A DNA stretch of 64,000 nucleotides from Hahella ganghwensis DSM 17046. GTDB taxonomy: Bacteria; Pseudomonadota; Gammaproteobacteria; Pseudomonadales; Oleiphilaceae. The notes beneath the pieces were generated by a model. That model ran no database searches. It had not been told where the DNA came from and saw only the letters and a list, made by a program, of their open reading frames with translations. Within the stretch, counting starts at the first letter, position 1, and each line of letters begins with the position of its first letter. The stretch covers positions 1 to 64,000 of the forward strand of contig NZ_AQXX01000138.1 of assembly GCF_000376785.1 (NCBI RefSeq), read 5' to 3'. Of this stretch, positions 23,701 through 32,963 are shown one piece after another. The position numbers and the translations under genes are program-made.

Positions 23701-25053
23701 ATGGTCGCTGAAACCAAAGAGCTTCAGGTTCCTGTGCAGGAGCTGGAGTTAGGGATGCATGTTGTGCGTTTGGACAGGGACTGGATAGAAACCGACTTCT
23801 TAATGCAGGGGTTCGTGATCACCTCCATCGAGGATATCGAAGCTCTGCAAAGACAGTGTGAGTATGTGTTTGTTGAAGCCAAAGTCATTCAATCGTCCCC
23901 TCCTCCTTTGCAGACTGGTCGGGAACGTCGCAGGGAAAAGCAAGGCTTATTTGCCCGTGTAACTCGTCAAAAAGCTGTCCAGGCTTCATCTGCCCCTCCC
24001 CCAACAGGAAGAACGAATGGGACCTCTGCGCCTCCAACCTTGCAGAGAAAAATAGCTTACATCAGTAAAATCAATGTCCAGCAGGAATTGCCCATAGCGG
24101 AGAATACATATATCTCTGCCAAGGGGACAGTCAAGGATATCATGAGTGGTATCCGGCTGGGCCGTATGATCGACATGAATCAGGCCAGGGAAGCAGTGAA
24201 CAAGGTTGTGGACAGCGTGTTGAGAAACAAAGATGCGCTGGTCTGGCTGACCAAGATCAAGGAGAAGGACGACTACACGGCGGAGCATGCCCTCAATGTC
24301 TGTATATTGGCCACCACCTTTGCCAGACATCTGGGCCATGATGAGACGGATATCCGGAAAGTTGCTCTGTCAGGACTTCTTCATGATGTGGGGAAATCCA
24401 AAATTCCTGACCATATACTTAACAAGGAAGGACGCTTTACGGATGAAGAATATGAAATTATGAAGCTCCACACAGTATACGGTCGGGATCTGCTCATCAA
24501 TCTGTCTACCGAAGATCGTATTGCGATTGATGTTGCCCATAGCCATCACGAGAGGATTGACGGGCGTGGATACCCTCGCCAGCTGCAAGAGCATCAAATC
24601 CCCTACTTTGCCAAAATGATTTCACTTGCCGATTGCTATGATGCGATCACCAGTAATCGCTGTTATGACAGCGGCAGGGCCTCCATGGAGGCCCTGGATA
24701 TCATCTATAAATGCAAAGGAACCCAGTTTGACGAGACGCTGGCGCTTGAGTTCATCAAATGCGTCGGTATTTATCCTCCTGGCTCCATTGTTCAACTGAC
24801 AAATGGCGAAGTGGGCATTGTCCTGTCGACGGATGAAAATAATAAACTGAAACCCAAAGTTCTGTTGGTGTTGAATGCGGATAAACAGGTTTGCCATGAA
24901 CGTGTAGTGGACCTGATGAATAATGCGCGTGACGAGCATGATCAGCCGTACGCTATTGCCCATGAGTTGGCAAACGGGTCCTATGGTGTGGACGTACGCG
25001 GATACCTGGAGAAAGGCCTGGTGCTGAAAGGGACTGGCGATAATGATTTCTAG
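23701..25053 (+). CDS. HD-GYP cyclic-di-GMP phosphodiesterase with N-terminal DUF3391
   Basis: The 450-residue protein has an N-terminal DUF3391 domain (LELGMHVVRLDRDWIETDFLMQGFVI), a Pro/Gly-rich linker near residue 80-110, and an HD-GYP domain. The domain shows EHALNVCILATTFARHLG, LLHDVGKSKIPDHILNK (HD) and HSHHERIDGRGYP (GYP), with all the motif residues expected of active enzymes that hydrolyse c-di-GMP. It acts in the cytoplasm on motility or biofilm control. The PilZ-like gene follows 53 bp later, probably as an effector of the same signal. Confidence 0.92.
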   Translation: MVAETKELQVPVQELELGMHVVRLDRDWIETDFLMQGFVITSIEDIEALQRQCEYVFVEAKVIQSSPPPLQTGRERRREKQGLFARVTRQKAVQASSAPPPTGRTNGTSAPPTLQRKIAYISKINVQQELPIAENTYISAKGTVKDIMSGIRLGRMIDMNQAREAVNKVVDSVLRNKDALVWLTKIKEKDDYTAEHALNVCILATTFARHLGHDETDIRKVALSGLLHDVGKSKIPDHILNKEGRFTDEEYEIMKLHTVYGRDLLINLSTEDRIAIDVAHSHHERIDGRGYPRQLQEHQIPYFAKMISLADCYDAITSNRCYDSGRASMEALDIIYKCKGTQFDETLALEFIKCVGIYPPGSIVQLTNGEVGIVLSTDENNKLKPKVLLVLNADKQVCHERVVDLMNNARDEHDQPYAIAHELANGSYGVDVRGYLEKGLVLKGTGDNDF

Positions 25054-25106
25054 TTGGATCAGTCATAACAAATTGCTGATGGTATTGTCAGCAGGAGGGT
25101 CGAAAT

Positions 25107-25514
25107 ATGGCGAAGGATAGTCAGGGGAATCGCTCCTCATTCAGGGAAAAGCGAGAGCTTCCAAGACTACTGTGCACACCCGCGTTCAGTAGCAGCCTTG
25201 TTTACGTAGAGGGGAAAGAGTTTGATGTCAGTTCGATAAACTTTAATCGAAATGGGCTGGGAATTTTTATGAATGGGCGCTTGCCTGATGCAGCCAGCGG
25301 GACGGTCAGTTTTCAGTTTGAAACAGCGGATGGGCAGCAGATTCGCATTACCGACCTTCCGTTCCTGTTGGTTTATGCCAATGAAACGGAAGTGGGCAGT
25401 CAGTACGGCTTAAAGTTTGAGACTGGTGAAGTGATGGAGGATGTCCTCCAGGCATTGCGCGAAATCGAGTCAGGGCTGAGTCTGCAAGCGGCTGATAATC
25501 GATATGACCTGTAA
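25107..25514 (+). CDS. PilZ-domain-like protein
   Basis: A 135-residue protein that follows the HD-GYP gene with AGGAGG-type spacing. The REKRELPRLL stretch fits the RxxxR part of a PilZ c-di-GMP-binding site. The second motif appears as SSINFNRNGLGIF, only a loose fit to the usual D/NxSxxG. The beta-barrel pattern (VSFQFETADGQQIRITDLPFLLVYANETEVGSQYG) supports the fold. It may bind c-di-GMP weakly or act as a PilZ relative without ligand. Confidence 0.7.
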   Translation: MAKDSQGNRSSFREKRELPRLLCTPAFSSSLVYVEGKEFDVSSINFNRNGLGIFMNGRLPDAASGTVSFQFETADGQQIRITDLPFLLVYANETEVGSQYGLKFETGEVMEDVLQALREIESGLSLQAADNRYDL

Positions 25515-25537
25515 GGGGATATTAAAATCAGGTTATC

Positions 25538-26161
25538 TCAGAATGAGAAGCCTGCCGGATACTGGTGAAATCCGTCAAAATCACCTTTGCTCAGATTAAT
25601 ACCCTGTTGTCTGGCGATGGCATATACCATGCTGAAATGGAAGAAGAAGTTGGGGAGGCAATATAAATTCAGGTAATCCCAGCCGGACATGTTGTGTTCT
25701 TCAAAGCCCGCTTTAGTGTCAATGGTGCGGCAGGTGTAATCCTTGAAATCCTTTTCTGGAATTGACTGGAGGTACTCCAATGTCCTGCTGAGTTCATTCC
25801 TGATGGCAGCAAACAAATTCTCCTCATCACTGAATGAGGTAATTTCCAGCCCTGCCAGAGGGCAGCATGCCCTTAATGAAAACCCAATTGTTGTACGTGC
25901 CTGCTGGCCCAAAGGAAACATCGTTTCATGAATCTGAGAGGCAAGTGAGGCACTCTCTGAATGTGTTTGTTCTTGAATTTTTTCCAGTATCCTGTCCAGT
26001 TGTCTTAAATAACGGGCAAAGATCGTGACAGGGTTGTGGGAGGTGACGACAGCGTTTTGTTCAATCAACGAGAGAATTTCCAACAGGGTTAGAAAGCAAA
26101 GGTTGTGCACGAGCGTCCAATAAAATGTTAACACACGCTGCTGGAGAGAATATGCATTCAA
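25538..26161 (-). CDS. DUF1993-family protein
   Basis: The region from residue 40 onward matches DUF1993: FARYLRQLDRILEKIQ, METMFPLGQQ-like (IHETMFPLGQQARTTIGFSL), NELSRTLEYLQSIPEKDF and NLYCLPNFFFHFSMVYAIARQQGI. These are four-helix proteins related to the DinB-like fold, without known activity. The first 35 residues are extra and hydrophobic. They depend on a TTG start at 26161, so the true start may be a GTG slightly downstream. Confidence 0.72.
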   Translation of the reverse strand: MNAYSLQQRVLTFYWTLVHNLCFLTLLEILSLIEQNAVVTSHNPVTIFARYLRQLDRILEKIQEQTHSESASLASQIHETMFPLGQQARTTIGFSLRACCPLAGLEITSFSDEENLFAAIRNELSRTLEYLQSIPEKDFKDYTCRTIDTKAGFEEHNMSGWDYLNLYCLPNFFFHFSMVYAIARQQGINLSKGDFDGFHQYPAGFSF

Positions 26162-26228
26162 TTATCCGGTGACAAGGCCTTATAGTTTCATATTTAATAA
26201 GGTTTTTAATTGAAGAGCAGGAGTGCCC

Positions 26229-26456
26229 ATGTCATCAGGTCAAGGGTCCGGCGGAAATGTTCTGGCCGCCATATGTAATGTATTTTTCCCAGGATTGGGG
26301 CAATTGGTTCAGGGGAGAATTCTGGCAGCGCTGATCTTTGCCATTATTGCTTTCGGTGGTTATGCATTATGGCTTTTGGTCGTACCGGCGATTATCGGAG
26401 GAATTGCGCATCTTTGGTCGATTATTGATGCGGCACGATTCAAGGCGAAGGAGTAG
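26229..26456 (+). CDS. Small membrane protein, TM2-like
   Basis: A 75-residue protein with two hydrophobic helices (VLAAICNVFFPGLGQLVQG and AALIFAIIAFGGYALWLLVV...) joined by a GQLVQGR turn, typical of TM2/YqaE-like small membrane proteins. A Ser/Gly-rich N terminus and a basic C terminus (DAARFKAKE) suggest cytoplasmic ends. AGGAG lies five bases before ATG 26229. Function unknown. Confidence 0.7.
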   Translation: MSSGQGSGGNVLAAICNVFFPGLGQLVQGRILAALIFAIIAFGGYALWLLVVPAIIGGIAHLWSIIDAARFKAKE

Positions 26457-26565
26457 TCACTGATGCCTTCGGACAGTCTCTATCGGCGTTATGCGTGGAG
26501 CTGTGTGGACTAAATTGGAGTCAGGAAACCAAAGGCAAAGCGATATCCTTAACGGAGCTCAGACT

Positions 26566-27522
26566 ATGGAAGTTCGCAGCGAAATACCCGTCATATCCGT
26601 TGCAGGGCTTGTCAGTGATTGTTTGCAAACGCGTCGGCAAACGGCAGCAGAATTGGGCAAAGCCTGCCGGGAAATCGGATTTTTCTATGTTAAAGATCAT
26701 GGTATTCCCCAGAACTTGTTATCTATGGCTTTCAATGCAGCTAAAAACCTCTTTGATATGCCGCTTGATTTCAAGAATCGATTGTCGATTACACAATCGC
26801 CGCATAACCGGGGCTATATTGCCATGTCCGACGAGCAGCTCAATCCTAATGCTGGTGCGGATACCAAGGAAGCCTTCAATATTGGGGGGGATCTGCCAGG
26901 CGATCATCCGGATGTGATTGCGGGGAAGCCGTTCAGAGGAGCAAATTTTTGGCCAGAGCTACCGGGCTGGAAAACACACGTGCAGGAATATTTTGCTGCC
27001 TGTCTGGGCCTCGGTCGCAAAATCCATCGGGGCTTCAGTCTGGATTTGGGACTTCCGGAAGGTTTCTTTGAGCAGCACCTGGATGACCCGATTGCAACAC
27101 TGCGCATGCTGCATTATCCCGCCTCCTCCAACTACTGTGAAAGAGAAGATGGCGGTGCAGAGACACACACGGACTATGGCAATATCACCATACTGGCGAC
27201 GGACGGTGTGGCAGGTTTGCAGATCAGAACCCGGGGTGGCGAATGGATAGAAGCCCCAAGTATTTCCGGAACCTTAGTGTGCAATATCGGCGATTGTCTC
27301 ATGCGCTGGACGAATAATACTTATATTTCCACTCCTCACAGAGTTCGGCCGCCGGAGAGGGAGCGTTATTCTATCGCCTTTTTCCTGGAGGTAAATCCCG
27401 ATTCCGTTGTTGATCCCAGTGACATCTTTCCTCACCAGTCTCCAGAGTATGATCCTGTTACCTGTGCTGATTACCTGACCATGCGGTTGGATGCGACCTA
27501 CGGACATCGCAGGCAGGAGTAA
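26566..27522 (+). CDS. 2-oxoglutarate/Fe(II) oxygenase, isopenicillin-N-synthase-like
   Basis: The 318-residue protein has the DIOX_N domain (GKACREIGFFYVKDHGIP) and the double-stranded beta-helix of 2OG-Fe(II) oxygenases. Iron ligands are seen as HTDYG (His and Asp) and a distal His in STPHRVRPPERERYSI, with the Arg that binds 2-oxoglutarate. Bacterial members act on small molecules; the substrate is not evident from the neighbours. ATG 26566 has GGAG eight bases before it; an upstream GTG-like extension is rejected. Confidence 0.88.
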   Translation: MEVRSEIPVISVAGLVSDCLQTRRQTAAELGKACREIGFFYVKDHGIPQNLLSMAFNAAKNLFDMPLDFKNRLSITQSPHNRGYIAMSDEQLNPNAGADTKEAFNIGGDLPGDHPDVIAGKPFRGANFWPELPGWKTHVQEYFAACLGLGRKIHRGFSLDLGLPEGFFEQHLDDPIATLRMLHYPASSNYCEREDGGAETHTDYGNITILATDGVAGLQIRTRGGEWIEAPSISGTLVCNIGDCLMRWTNNTYISTPHRVRPPERERYSIAFFLEVNPDSVVDPSDIFPHQSPEYDPVTCADYLTMRLDATYGHRRQE

Positions 27523-27607
27523 AATTCTGAAATTTCTTGGTGACTGACTTGGTTCTTGTTAGTTAATAAAAAGTAATCTCCCCACTATATTCGCAGCAAA
27601 CTGAAAC

Positions 27608-27643
27608 TTCTATGCTCAGCGTATATTCTATGTTCAGCGTATA
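27608..27643. repeat. 18-bp tandem direct repeat upstream of RND efflux operon
   Basis: TTCTATGCTCAGCGTATA (27608-27625) is followed directly by TTCTATGTTCAGCGTATA (27626-27643), differing at one base. Each copy carries CTATG-N5-CGTAT, a near-palindromic core. It lies 48 bp before the membrane-fusion-protein start and is a likely operator for an efflux regulator encoded elsewhere. Confidence 0.6.
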
Positions 27644-27690
27644 GAAAGAGAGTTCCTGTGCTCTCCCCATGAAATGAAGGACATTCCACG

Positions 27691-28800
27691 ATGACTGTTG
27701 GTAAGACGGAGTACCGTTACATCCGTTTCCCCTTAATTCTGGCTCTGCTGATATTGACCGTTTCTGCAGCAGCGCAGGCTACCGGAAAACCGCCAACAGG
27801 TATTATCGCTGCACCGGTTGAACGGAGCCCTCTGGTAGATAACATAGAGGCATTGGGGACAACTGTGGCTAATGAATCTGTCACTGTTACCTCTAAGATT
27901 ACTGAGAAGATTGTCAGTATTCACTTTGCCGATGGGCAAAAAGTAAAACGTGGGCAGCTTCTGGTTCAGCTTGATGATCAGGAAGAGCAGGCGAATCTCA
28001 GATCTGAGCAGGCTATTCTGAGGGAACGTCAGAGCGCTATGCGTAGGACAGAAGAGCTCTTCAATCGCAAAGTGGGCAGTGAAGCCGATCTGGATCTGGC
28101 CCAGGCCCGGGTAAGCCAGACTCAATCTGACATTGAGGCAATTAAATCCCGAATATCAGCGCACAGGATATCGGCTCCATTCGACGGTGTTGTGGGATTG
28201 CGCGAGGTGAGTGAGGGTGCTCTTGTGGAGCCGGATGATGCCCTGACGACACTTGACGACCTGAGCGTAGTAAAGGTGGACTTCAACATACCGGTGGTAT
28301 ATCTGAGCCAACTGGGAACGGGATTGAAAGTGAAAGCCAGCACCAGTGCTTATCCAAACCGTTTGTTTGAGGGGGAGCTTAAAAGCATTTCCTCGAGAAT
28401 CGATCCCGTTACTCGAACAGTTCGGGCCCGGGCATGGTTTGACAACCCGGTGCAGGAACTGTTGCCGGGAATGTTGATGCAACTTTCCCTGCAATCAAAG
28501 CCGCGCAATACTTTGGTTGTTCCTGAAAGTGCCGTGTTTGCGGTAGGCAGACAACATTTTTTATATGTTGTTGAGGGTGAAGAGTCTACTACAGCCAGTC
28601 GACGTACGGTCACTATCGGCACCCGTAAGGCTGGCCGTGTGGAAATTGTGGATGGGGTTGATGCCGGCGACTTTGTGATCGTACATGGCACTCTGAAAGT
28701 CGCTGACGGTAGCCCGGTGAAAATCCTGGCGGTAGATGACGGTAATCTGGATATTGCCAAGGTGCTCCGCGAAGCAGGTCAATTGGAAGCGACCCCATGA
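27691..28800 (+). CDS. RND efflux membrane-fusion (periplasmic adaptor) protein
   Basis: This is a 369-residue adaptor of an RND pump. The signal peptide (FPLILALLILTVSAAAQA) has no lipobox, so the protein is periplasmic rather than lipid-anchored. A lipoyl-like half (VTSKITEKIVSIHFADGQKVKRGQLLVQLDDQE), an alpha-hairpin (ILRERQSAMRRTEELFNRKVGSEADLDLAQARVSQ) and the second lipoyl half (ISAPFDGVVGLREVSEGALV) are in the expected order, followed by beta-barrel segments. Its stop overlaps the pump gene start as ATGA, so the two are translationally coupled. No outer-membrane channel gene adjoins. Confidence 0.93.
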   Translation: MTVGKTEYRYIRFPLILALLILTVSAAAQATGKPPTGIIAAPVERSPLVDNIEALGTTVANESVTVTSKITEKIVSIHFADGQKVKRGQLLVQLDDQEEQANLRSEQAILRERQSAMRRTEELFNRKVGSEADLDLAQARVSQTQSDIEAIKSRISAHRISAPFDGVVGLREVSEGALVEPDDALTTLDDLSVVKVDFNIPVVYLSQLGTGLKVKASTSAYPNRLFEGELKSISSRIDPVTRTVRARAWFDNPVQELLPGMLMQLSLQSKPRNTLVVPESAVFAVGRQHFLYVVEGEESTTASRRTVTIGTRKAGRVEIVDGVDAGDFVIVHGTLKVADGSPVKILAVDDGNLDIAKVLREAGQLEATP

Positions 28801-31800
28801 TTCTGTCTGATACTTCGGTTAAGAGGCCAGTCTTTGCATCGGTCATCGGTTTGTTGCTGATTGCCATTGGCTATCTCTGCTTTGAACGGTTACCGCTGCG
28901 GGAATATCCCGCGATTGACCCGCCGGTGGTGAGTATTTCCACCGACTATCCGGGGGCATCGGCCAATATTGTTGAGACCCGTATTACTGAAGTGATAGAA
29001 GAGCGTATATCTGGTGTGGAAGGAATCACTACCATTTCCTCTCAATCCAGTAACGGCCGTTCGCGGATCACGGTGGAGTTCAATATAAATCGGGATATAG
29101 ATGCAGCGACCAATGACATTCGGGACCGGGTATCCCGTATCGTCGATAATCTACCAGATGAAGCTGACCCCCCGGATATCGCCAAAGAAGACAGCAGCGA
29201 CGACACCATTCTGTGGATGAGCCTGTCCGGTGAAAATAAGTCTGTTCCTGAATTGACAGACTATGCCCGTCGTTATGTCGTTGATCGGTTCTCTGTCGTG
29301 GATGGTGTTGCCCGCGTACGTGTTGGCGGCGGTAAGGTTTACGCCATGCGAATCTGGCTGGACCGGAATGCCTTGACGGCCAGAGGGTTGACAGTCTCGG
29401 ATGTCGAGCAGGCGTTGCGGGCGGAGAATGTCGAATTGCCTGCCGGCAGTATTGAGTCTCGTGATTTGCAGTTTCGGGTACGCACTGAACGCAACTTCAA
29501 TACACCGGAGGATTTCCGGAATCTGGTACTCGATGCGGGCGATGATGGCTATCTGATCCGTCTGGGAGATATTGCCCGTGTGGAGTTAGGCGCGACAGAA
29601 GACCGCGGTATCTTCCGGGGTAACGGTGTGACGCGGGTTGGTATAGGTATCAGCAAACAATCCAACGCGAATGTCATTGAAGTGGCAAGGGCTGTCAAAG
29701 CTCAGGCGGAGCGGGTGAACAAAGGGTTGCCGGATGGAATGAACCTGGCCCTGAGCTACGATTCCTCGGTGTTCGTTGAAGGTGCGATCGATGAAGTGGT
29801 GAAAACCCTGTTTATCGCCATAGGGATGGTAGTGTTGGTCATCCTGGTATTCCTGCGAAGTATTCGGGCAACAATGGTCCCGGCAGTCACGGTTCCTATC
29901 TCTCTGATAGCGGCATTTATTGCCATTTATGCCTTTGGATTCACCATCAATATGTTTACTTTGCTGGCCCTGGTATTGGCTATCGGGATGGTAGTGGATG
30001 ATGCCATTGTGGTCCTGGAGAATATCGACCGTCGTATGCACGAGCATGGTGAAACCCGTCTTGTGGCGGCGTTCAGGGGAAGCCGACAGATCGCCTTTGC
30101 TGTGGTGGCGACCACATTGGTCCTGATTGCGGTGTTTGTTCCCATTGCTTTTATGCAGGGGGATGTGGGGCGCCTGTTTTCAGAGTTTGCGTTAACCCTG
30201 GCGGCCGCGGTGGCATTTTCCAGTGTTGTGGCGTTAACGGTATCTCCGGCTCTTGCGTCCAAGATTCTGTCGCCATTACATAGTATTCATCGTGATAGTG
30301 AAGCCGAGGACAAGGAAATCCACTTTTTCGAGGGAGTACAGAATGTTTACGGCAAAATTCTTGGCTGGTGTTTGAAGGTCAGGTGGCTCTGGTTGCTTCT
30401 GCTTGCTGGAATTTGTGTGGGAACCTGGTGGTTGTACCGAGAGCTTCCCCAGGAATATGCGCCGAAAGAAGATCGGGGGGCATTTTTCATCATTGTGAAT
30501 GGTCCGGAAGGTGCCACCTATGAGTACATGTTGGACTATATGAATGAGATTGAGCGGCGACTTTTGCCTCTGGTTGACAAGGGGGATGCTCAACAGGTTC
30601 TGGTTCGTGCACCTCGGGGCTGGGGGAATATTGAGGACTTTAACTCGGGGTTTGCCATCATCACTCTCACGCCATGGGATGATCGCCGGACTGCCTGGGA
30701 AATCATGGCGGAAGTACGCCGGAATCTGTCGGACCTGCCTGGAGTGAGAGCATTTCCTGTCATGAGACAGGGATTTGGCGGGGGAATACAGAAACCCGTC
30801 CAGTTTGTGATCGGGGGTGGTACCTATCAGGAACTGGCAGCATGGCGGGATATCCTGCAAAGTAAAATTGAAGAGACTAACCCGGGTCTGGATGGTGTCG
30901 ATTTTGACTACAAGGAAACCCGCCCGTTTCTTTCTGTGCAGATCGACTACAACCGTGCTGCAGATCTTGGGGTGAAAGTGCAGGATATTGGACGAACACT
31001 GGAAACCATGTTGGGGGGGCGCACGGTAACAACCTATCTTGATAACGGGCAGGAATATGATGTGATTGTGGAAGGGGAAGCTGAGCTACAGAGAACCCCG
31101 AGTAGCATAGAGAATATTTATGTTCGTTCCAGTCGATCAGGGGAACTGATCCCTCTGTCGAATATGGTGACATTACAGGAATATGCTGATTCCGCTTCAT
31201 TGAACCGTTTTAACCGGTTGCGGGCGATTACGATAGAAGCCAATCTGGAAGATCAGCTTAATTTAGGGGATGCTCTTGGGTATCTGGAAGGGCTCGTACG
31301 AGAACATCTTCCTGATCATGCTCAGATCGATTATAAAGGCCAGTCGGCGGATTTTCGTGAGGCCGGAACAGCGGTATATACTACGTTGCTGTTAGGTATT
31401 CTCATTGTATTCCTGGTGCTTGCCGCGCAGTTTGAGAGTTACATACATCCGTTTGTGATCATGCTGACTGTTCCATTAGCGGTGGCTGGTGGAATGCTGG
31501 GACTGTATCTCACTGGAAACTCACTTAACCTTTATACCCAGATCGGTTTAATCATGCTGGTGGGTCTTGCTGCCAAAAACGGGATTCTGATTGTGGAATT
31601 CAGCAACCAGCTCCGAGACCAGGGACTTAGTTTTGACACGGCATTGGTCGAAGCATCGGTTGCCCGGCTGCGCCCGATTCTGATGACAGCGGTCACCACC
31701 ATTGCTGGTGCAGTCCCTTTAATGATTTCCGATGGACCCGGTTCGGAAACCCGGTCAGTCATTGGTACAGTCATACTATGGGGTGTTTCAGCAGCCACAT

Positions 31801-31940
31801 TGTTTACCGTGTTTGTCGTGCCGGTGGCTTATAGCCTTCTGGCGAAGGGAACAACCTCACCAAAAGCCGTAGAAAGTCAGTTGAATAAAGAGCTGTTACT
31901 GCACGAGGACGTGGCCTTGGAGCATCGTTCTTCATCCTGA
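28797..31940 (+). CDS. RND multidrug efflux transporter (HAE-1/AcrB-like)
   Basis: The 1047-residue pump has twelve membrane helices in two repeats with large periplasmic loops. It starts MILSDTSVKRPVFASVIGLLLIAIGYLCFERLPLREYPAIDPPVV, with the typical YPG motif in STDYPGAS. The TM4 proton relay is seen as LALVLAIGMVVDDAIVVLENI, and the second-half counterpart is LIMLVGLAAKNGILIVEF. The HAE-1 family exports drugs, dyes or detergents, driven by protons. The substrate is unknown. A strong terminator follows 11 bp later. Confidence 0.95.
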   Translation: MILSDTSVKRPVFASVIGLLLIAIGYLCFERLPLREYPAIDPPVVSISTDYPGASANIVETRITEVIEERISGVEGITTISSQSSNGRSRITVEFNINRDIDAATNDIRDRVSRIVDNLPDEADPPDIAKEDSSDDTILWMSLSGENKSVPELTDYARRYVVDRFSVVDGVARVRVGGGKVYAMRIWLDRNALTARGLTVSDVEQALRAENVELPAGSIESRDLQFRVRTERNFNTPEDFRNLVLDAGDDGYLIRLGDIARVELGATEDRGIFRGNGVTRVGIGISKQSNANVIEVARAVKAQAERVNKGLPDGMNLALSYDSSVFVEGAIDEVVKTLFIAIGMVVLVILVFLRSIRATMVPAVTVPISLIAAFIAIYAFGFTINMFTLLALVLAIGMVVDDAIVVLENIDRRMHEHGETRLVAAFRGSRQIAFAVVATTLVLIAVFVPIAFMQGDVGRLFSEFALTLAAAVAFSSVVALTVSPALASKILSPLHSIHRDSEAEDKEIHFFEGVQNVYGKILGWCLKVRWLWLLLLAGICVGTWWLYRELPQEYAPKEDRGAFFIIVNGPEGATYEYMLDYMNEIERRLLPLVDKGDAQQVLVRAPRGWGNIEDFNSGFAIITLTPWDDRRTAWEIMAEVRRNLSDLPGVRAFPVMRQGFGGGIQKPVQFVIGGGTYQELAAWRDILQSKIEETNPGLDGVDFDYKETRPFLSVQIDYNRAADLGVKVQDIGRTLETMLGGRTVTTYLDNGQEYDVIVEGEAELQRTPSSIENIYVRSSRSGELIPLSNMVTLQEYADSASLNRFNRLRAITIEANLEDQLNLGDALGYLEGLVREHLPDHAQIDYKGQSADFREAGTAVYTTLLLGILIVFLVLAAQFESYIHPFVIMLTVPLAVAGGMLGLYLTGNSLNLYTQIGLIMLVGLAAKNGILIVEFSNQLRDQGLSFDTALVEASVARLRPILMTAVTTIAGAVPLMISDGPGSETRSVIGTVILWGVSAATLFTVFVVPVAYSLLAKGTTSPKAVESQLNKELLLHEDVALEHRSSS

Positions 31941-31950
31941 CCGTGACAAG

Positions 31951-31990
31951 AAAAAAAGGCTCGCCAGTGATCCACTGGCGAGCCTTTTTT
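31951..31990. terminator. Strong bidirectional terminator
   Basis: GGCTCGCCAGTG (31958-31969) pairs with CACTGGCGAGCC (31973-31984) around a 3-nt loop, flanked by A7 on the left and T6 on the right. It can stop the RND operon and the convergent lipoprotein gene. Confidence 0.95.
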
Positions 31991-32019
31991 GATATGTAAA
32001 TGAGCTAAGGCATGTGAGC

Positions 32020-32817
32020 TTAAAGCTCGTCGTATGCGTAAAACTCAGAGTCTCCACCGTTAATGGTTAAGTAAACCCCAAAACCGCTGGAATCAAACTC
32101 TATCACCAGAGAAGTACCGTCTGCACCGCTGACGACCACTGTTCCACTGGTAGGGTTATTGTAATCATAAACCCGAATAACTTCGGTGGTCTTCACTGTG
32201 TAAGAGCCACCTATCAGGGCTCCTGACGCGTAATAAGATTCGGAGTATTCGGTCAGGTCTCCGGTATAAAACAGCTCTATGAGCATACCGGACATGGTCA
32301 ACGACTTACTTGTTGTCAGTTCTGTCAGAGTCATGGACCCGGTGATATCAATATTTCCTGTGTCACCTGAGTCTGAGAACTGACCAGCCAATGCAAGGTT
32401 ACCATTGAGTGAATAGTCACCGTCGTCGTTGCAGTTATTCAGCTTGATTTGTCCGGTCAGCGAACCTGAGCTGCCACTATTGCTGGTTGCTCGATAGGTG
32501 TAAGTTGAGCTACCTCCAAAATGGCAGTCAGATGTATCAGAGCCTGTGAGTGTTTCCAAAGAATTTCTGATCTGATTTGACGATGGCAGTGAGCGAATCT
32601 GTGAATCACTAGTATCATCTGAGGCGGTCGTTCTGGAGCCTTCGGTTGCGATATCGCTTGCCGTAACCAGATGTGCGACTTCGGTAGCGTTTTCAGCCGT
32701 GATAACCAGAGTATTATTCTGGCTTGAGCCCGAGGACTTTCCGCCACCGCCTCCACCGCCACAGGCAGTTAAAGAAGCAACCATGAAACAGGCCATCATG
32801 ATGTTGAGAGACTTCAT
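32020..32817 (-). CDS. Lipoprotein with glycine-rich linker, unknown function
   Basis: The 265-residue protein starts with MKSLNIMMACFMVASLTAC (lipobox LTAC), followed by seven glycines and a Ser-rich linker. The rest is beta-rich with two cysteines (SDCHFGGSSTYTYRA and KLNNCNDDGDYSLNG), repeated ITGSMTLTELTTSKSLTMSG strands and a Tyr/Asp-rich C terminus. Proteins with this G-rich start are common surface or periplasmic lipoproteins of marine gammaproteobacteria. I recognise no function. It shares the terminator with the RND operon. Confidence 0.75.
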   Translation of the reverse strand: MKSLNIMMACFMVASLTACGGGGGGGKSSGSSQNNTLVITAENATEVAHLVTASDIATEGSRTTASDDTSDSQIRSLPSSNQIRNSLETLTGSDTSDCHFGGSSTYTYRATSNSGSSGSLTGQIKLNNCNDDGDYSLNGNLALAGQFSDSGDTGNIDITGSMTLTELTTSKSLTMSGMLIELFYTGDLTEYSESYYASGALIGGSYTVKTTEVIRVYDYNNPTSGTVVVSGADGTSLVIEFDSSGFGVYLTINGGDSEFYAYDEL

Positions 32818-32963
32818 CTTTAATCCTTTATTGGTAATCTGGCCAACAACTGTTGATATCCAGCGGTAATTATTAATATCTAAGTGAGGCTAGTATTAAA
32901 AGTGAACTGATAAACTACAAAAGATCACGATTCTATATCAACTGAAGCTGCCAGGAAAACCAT

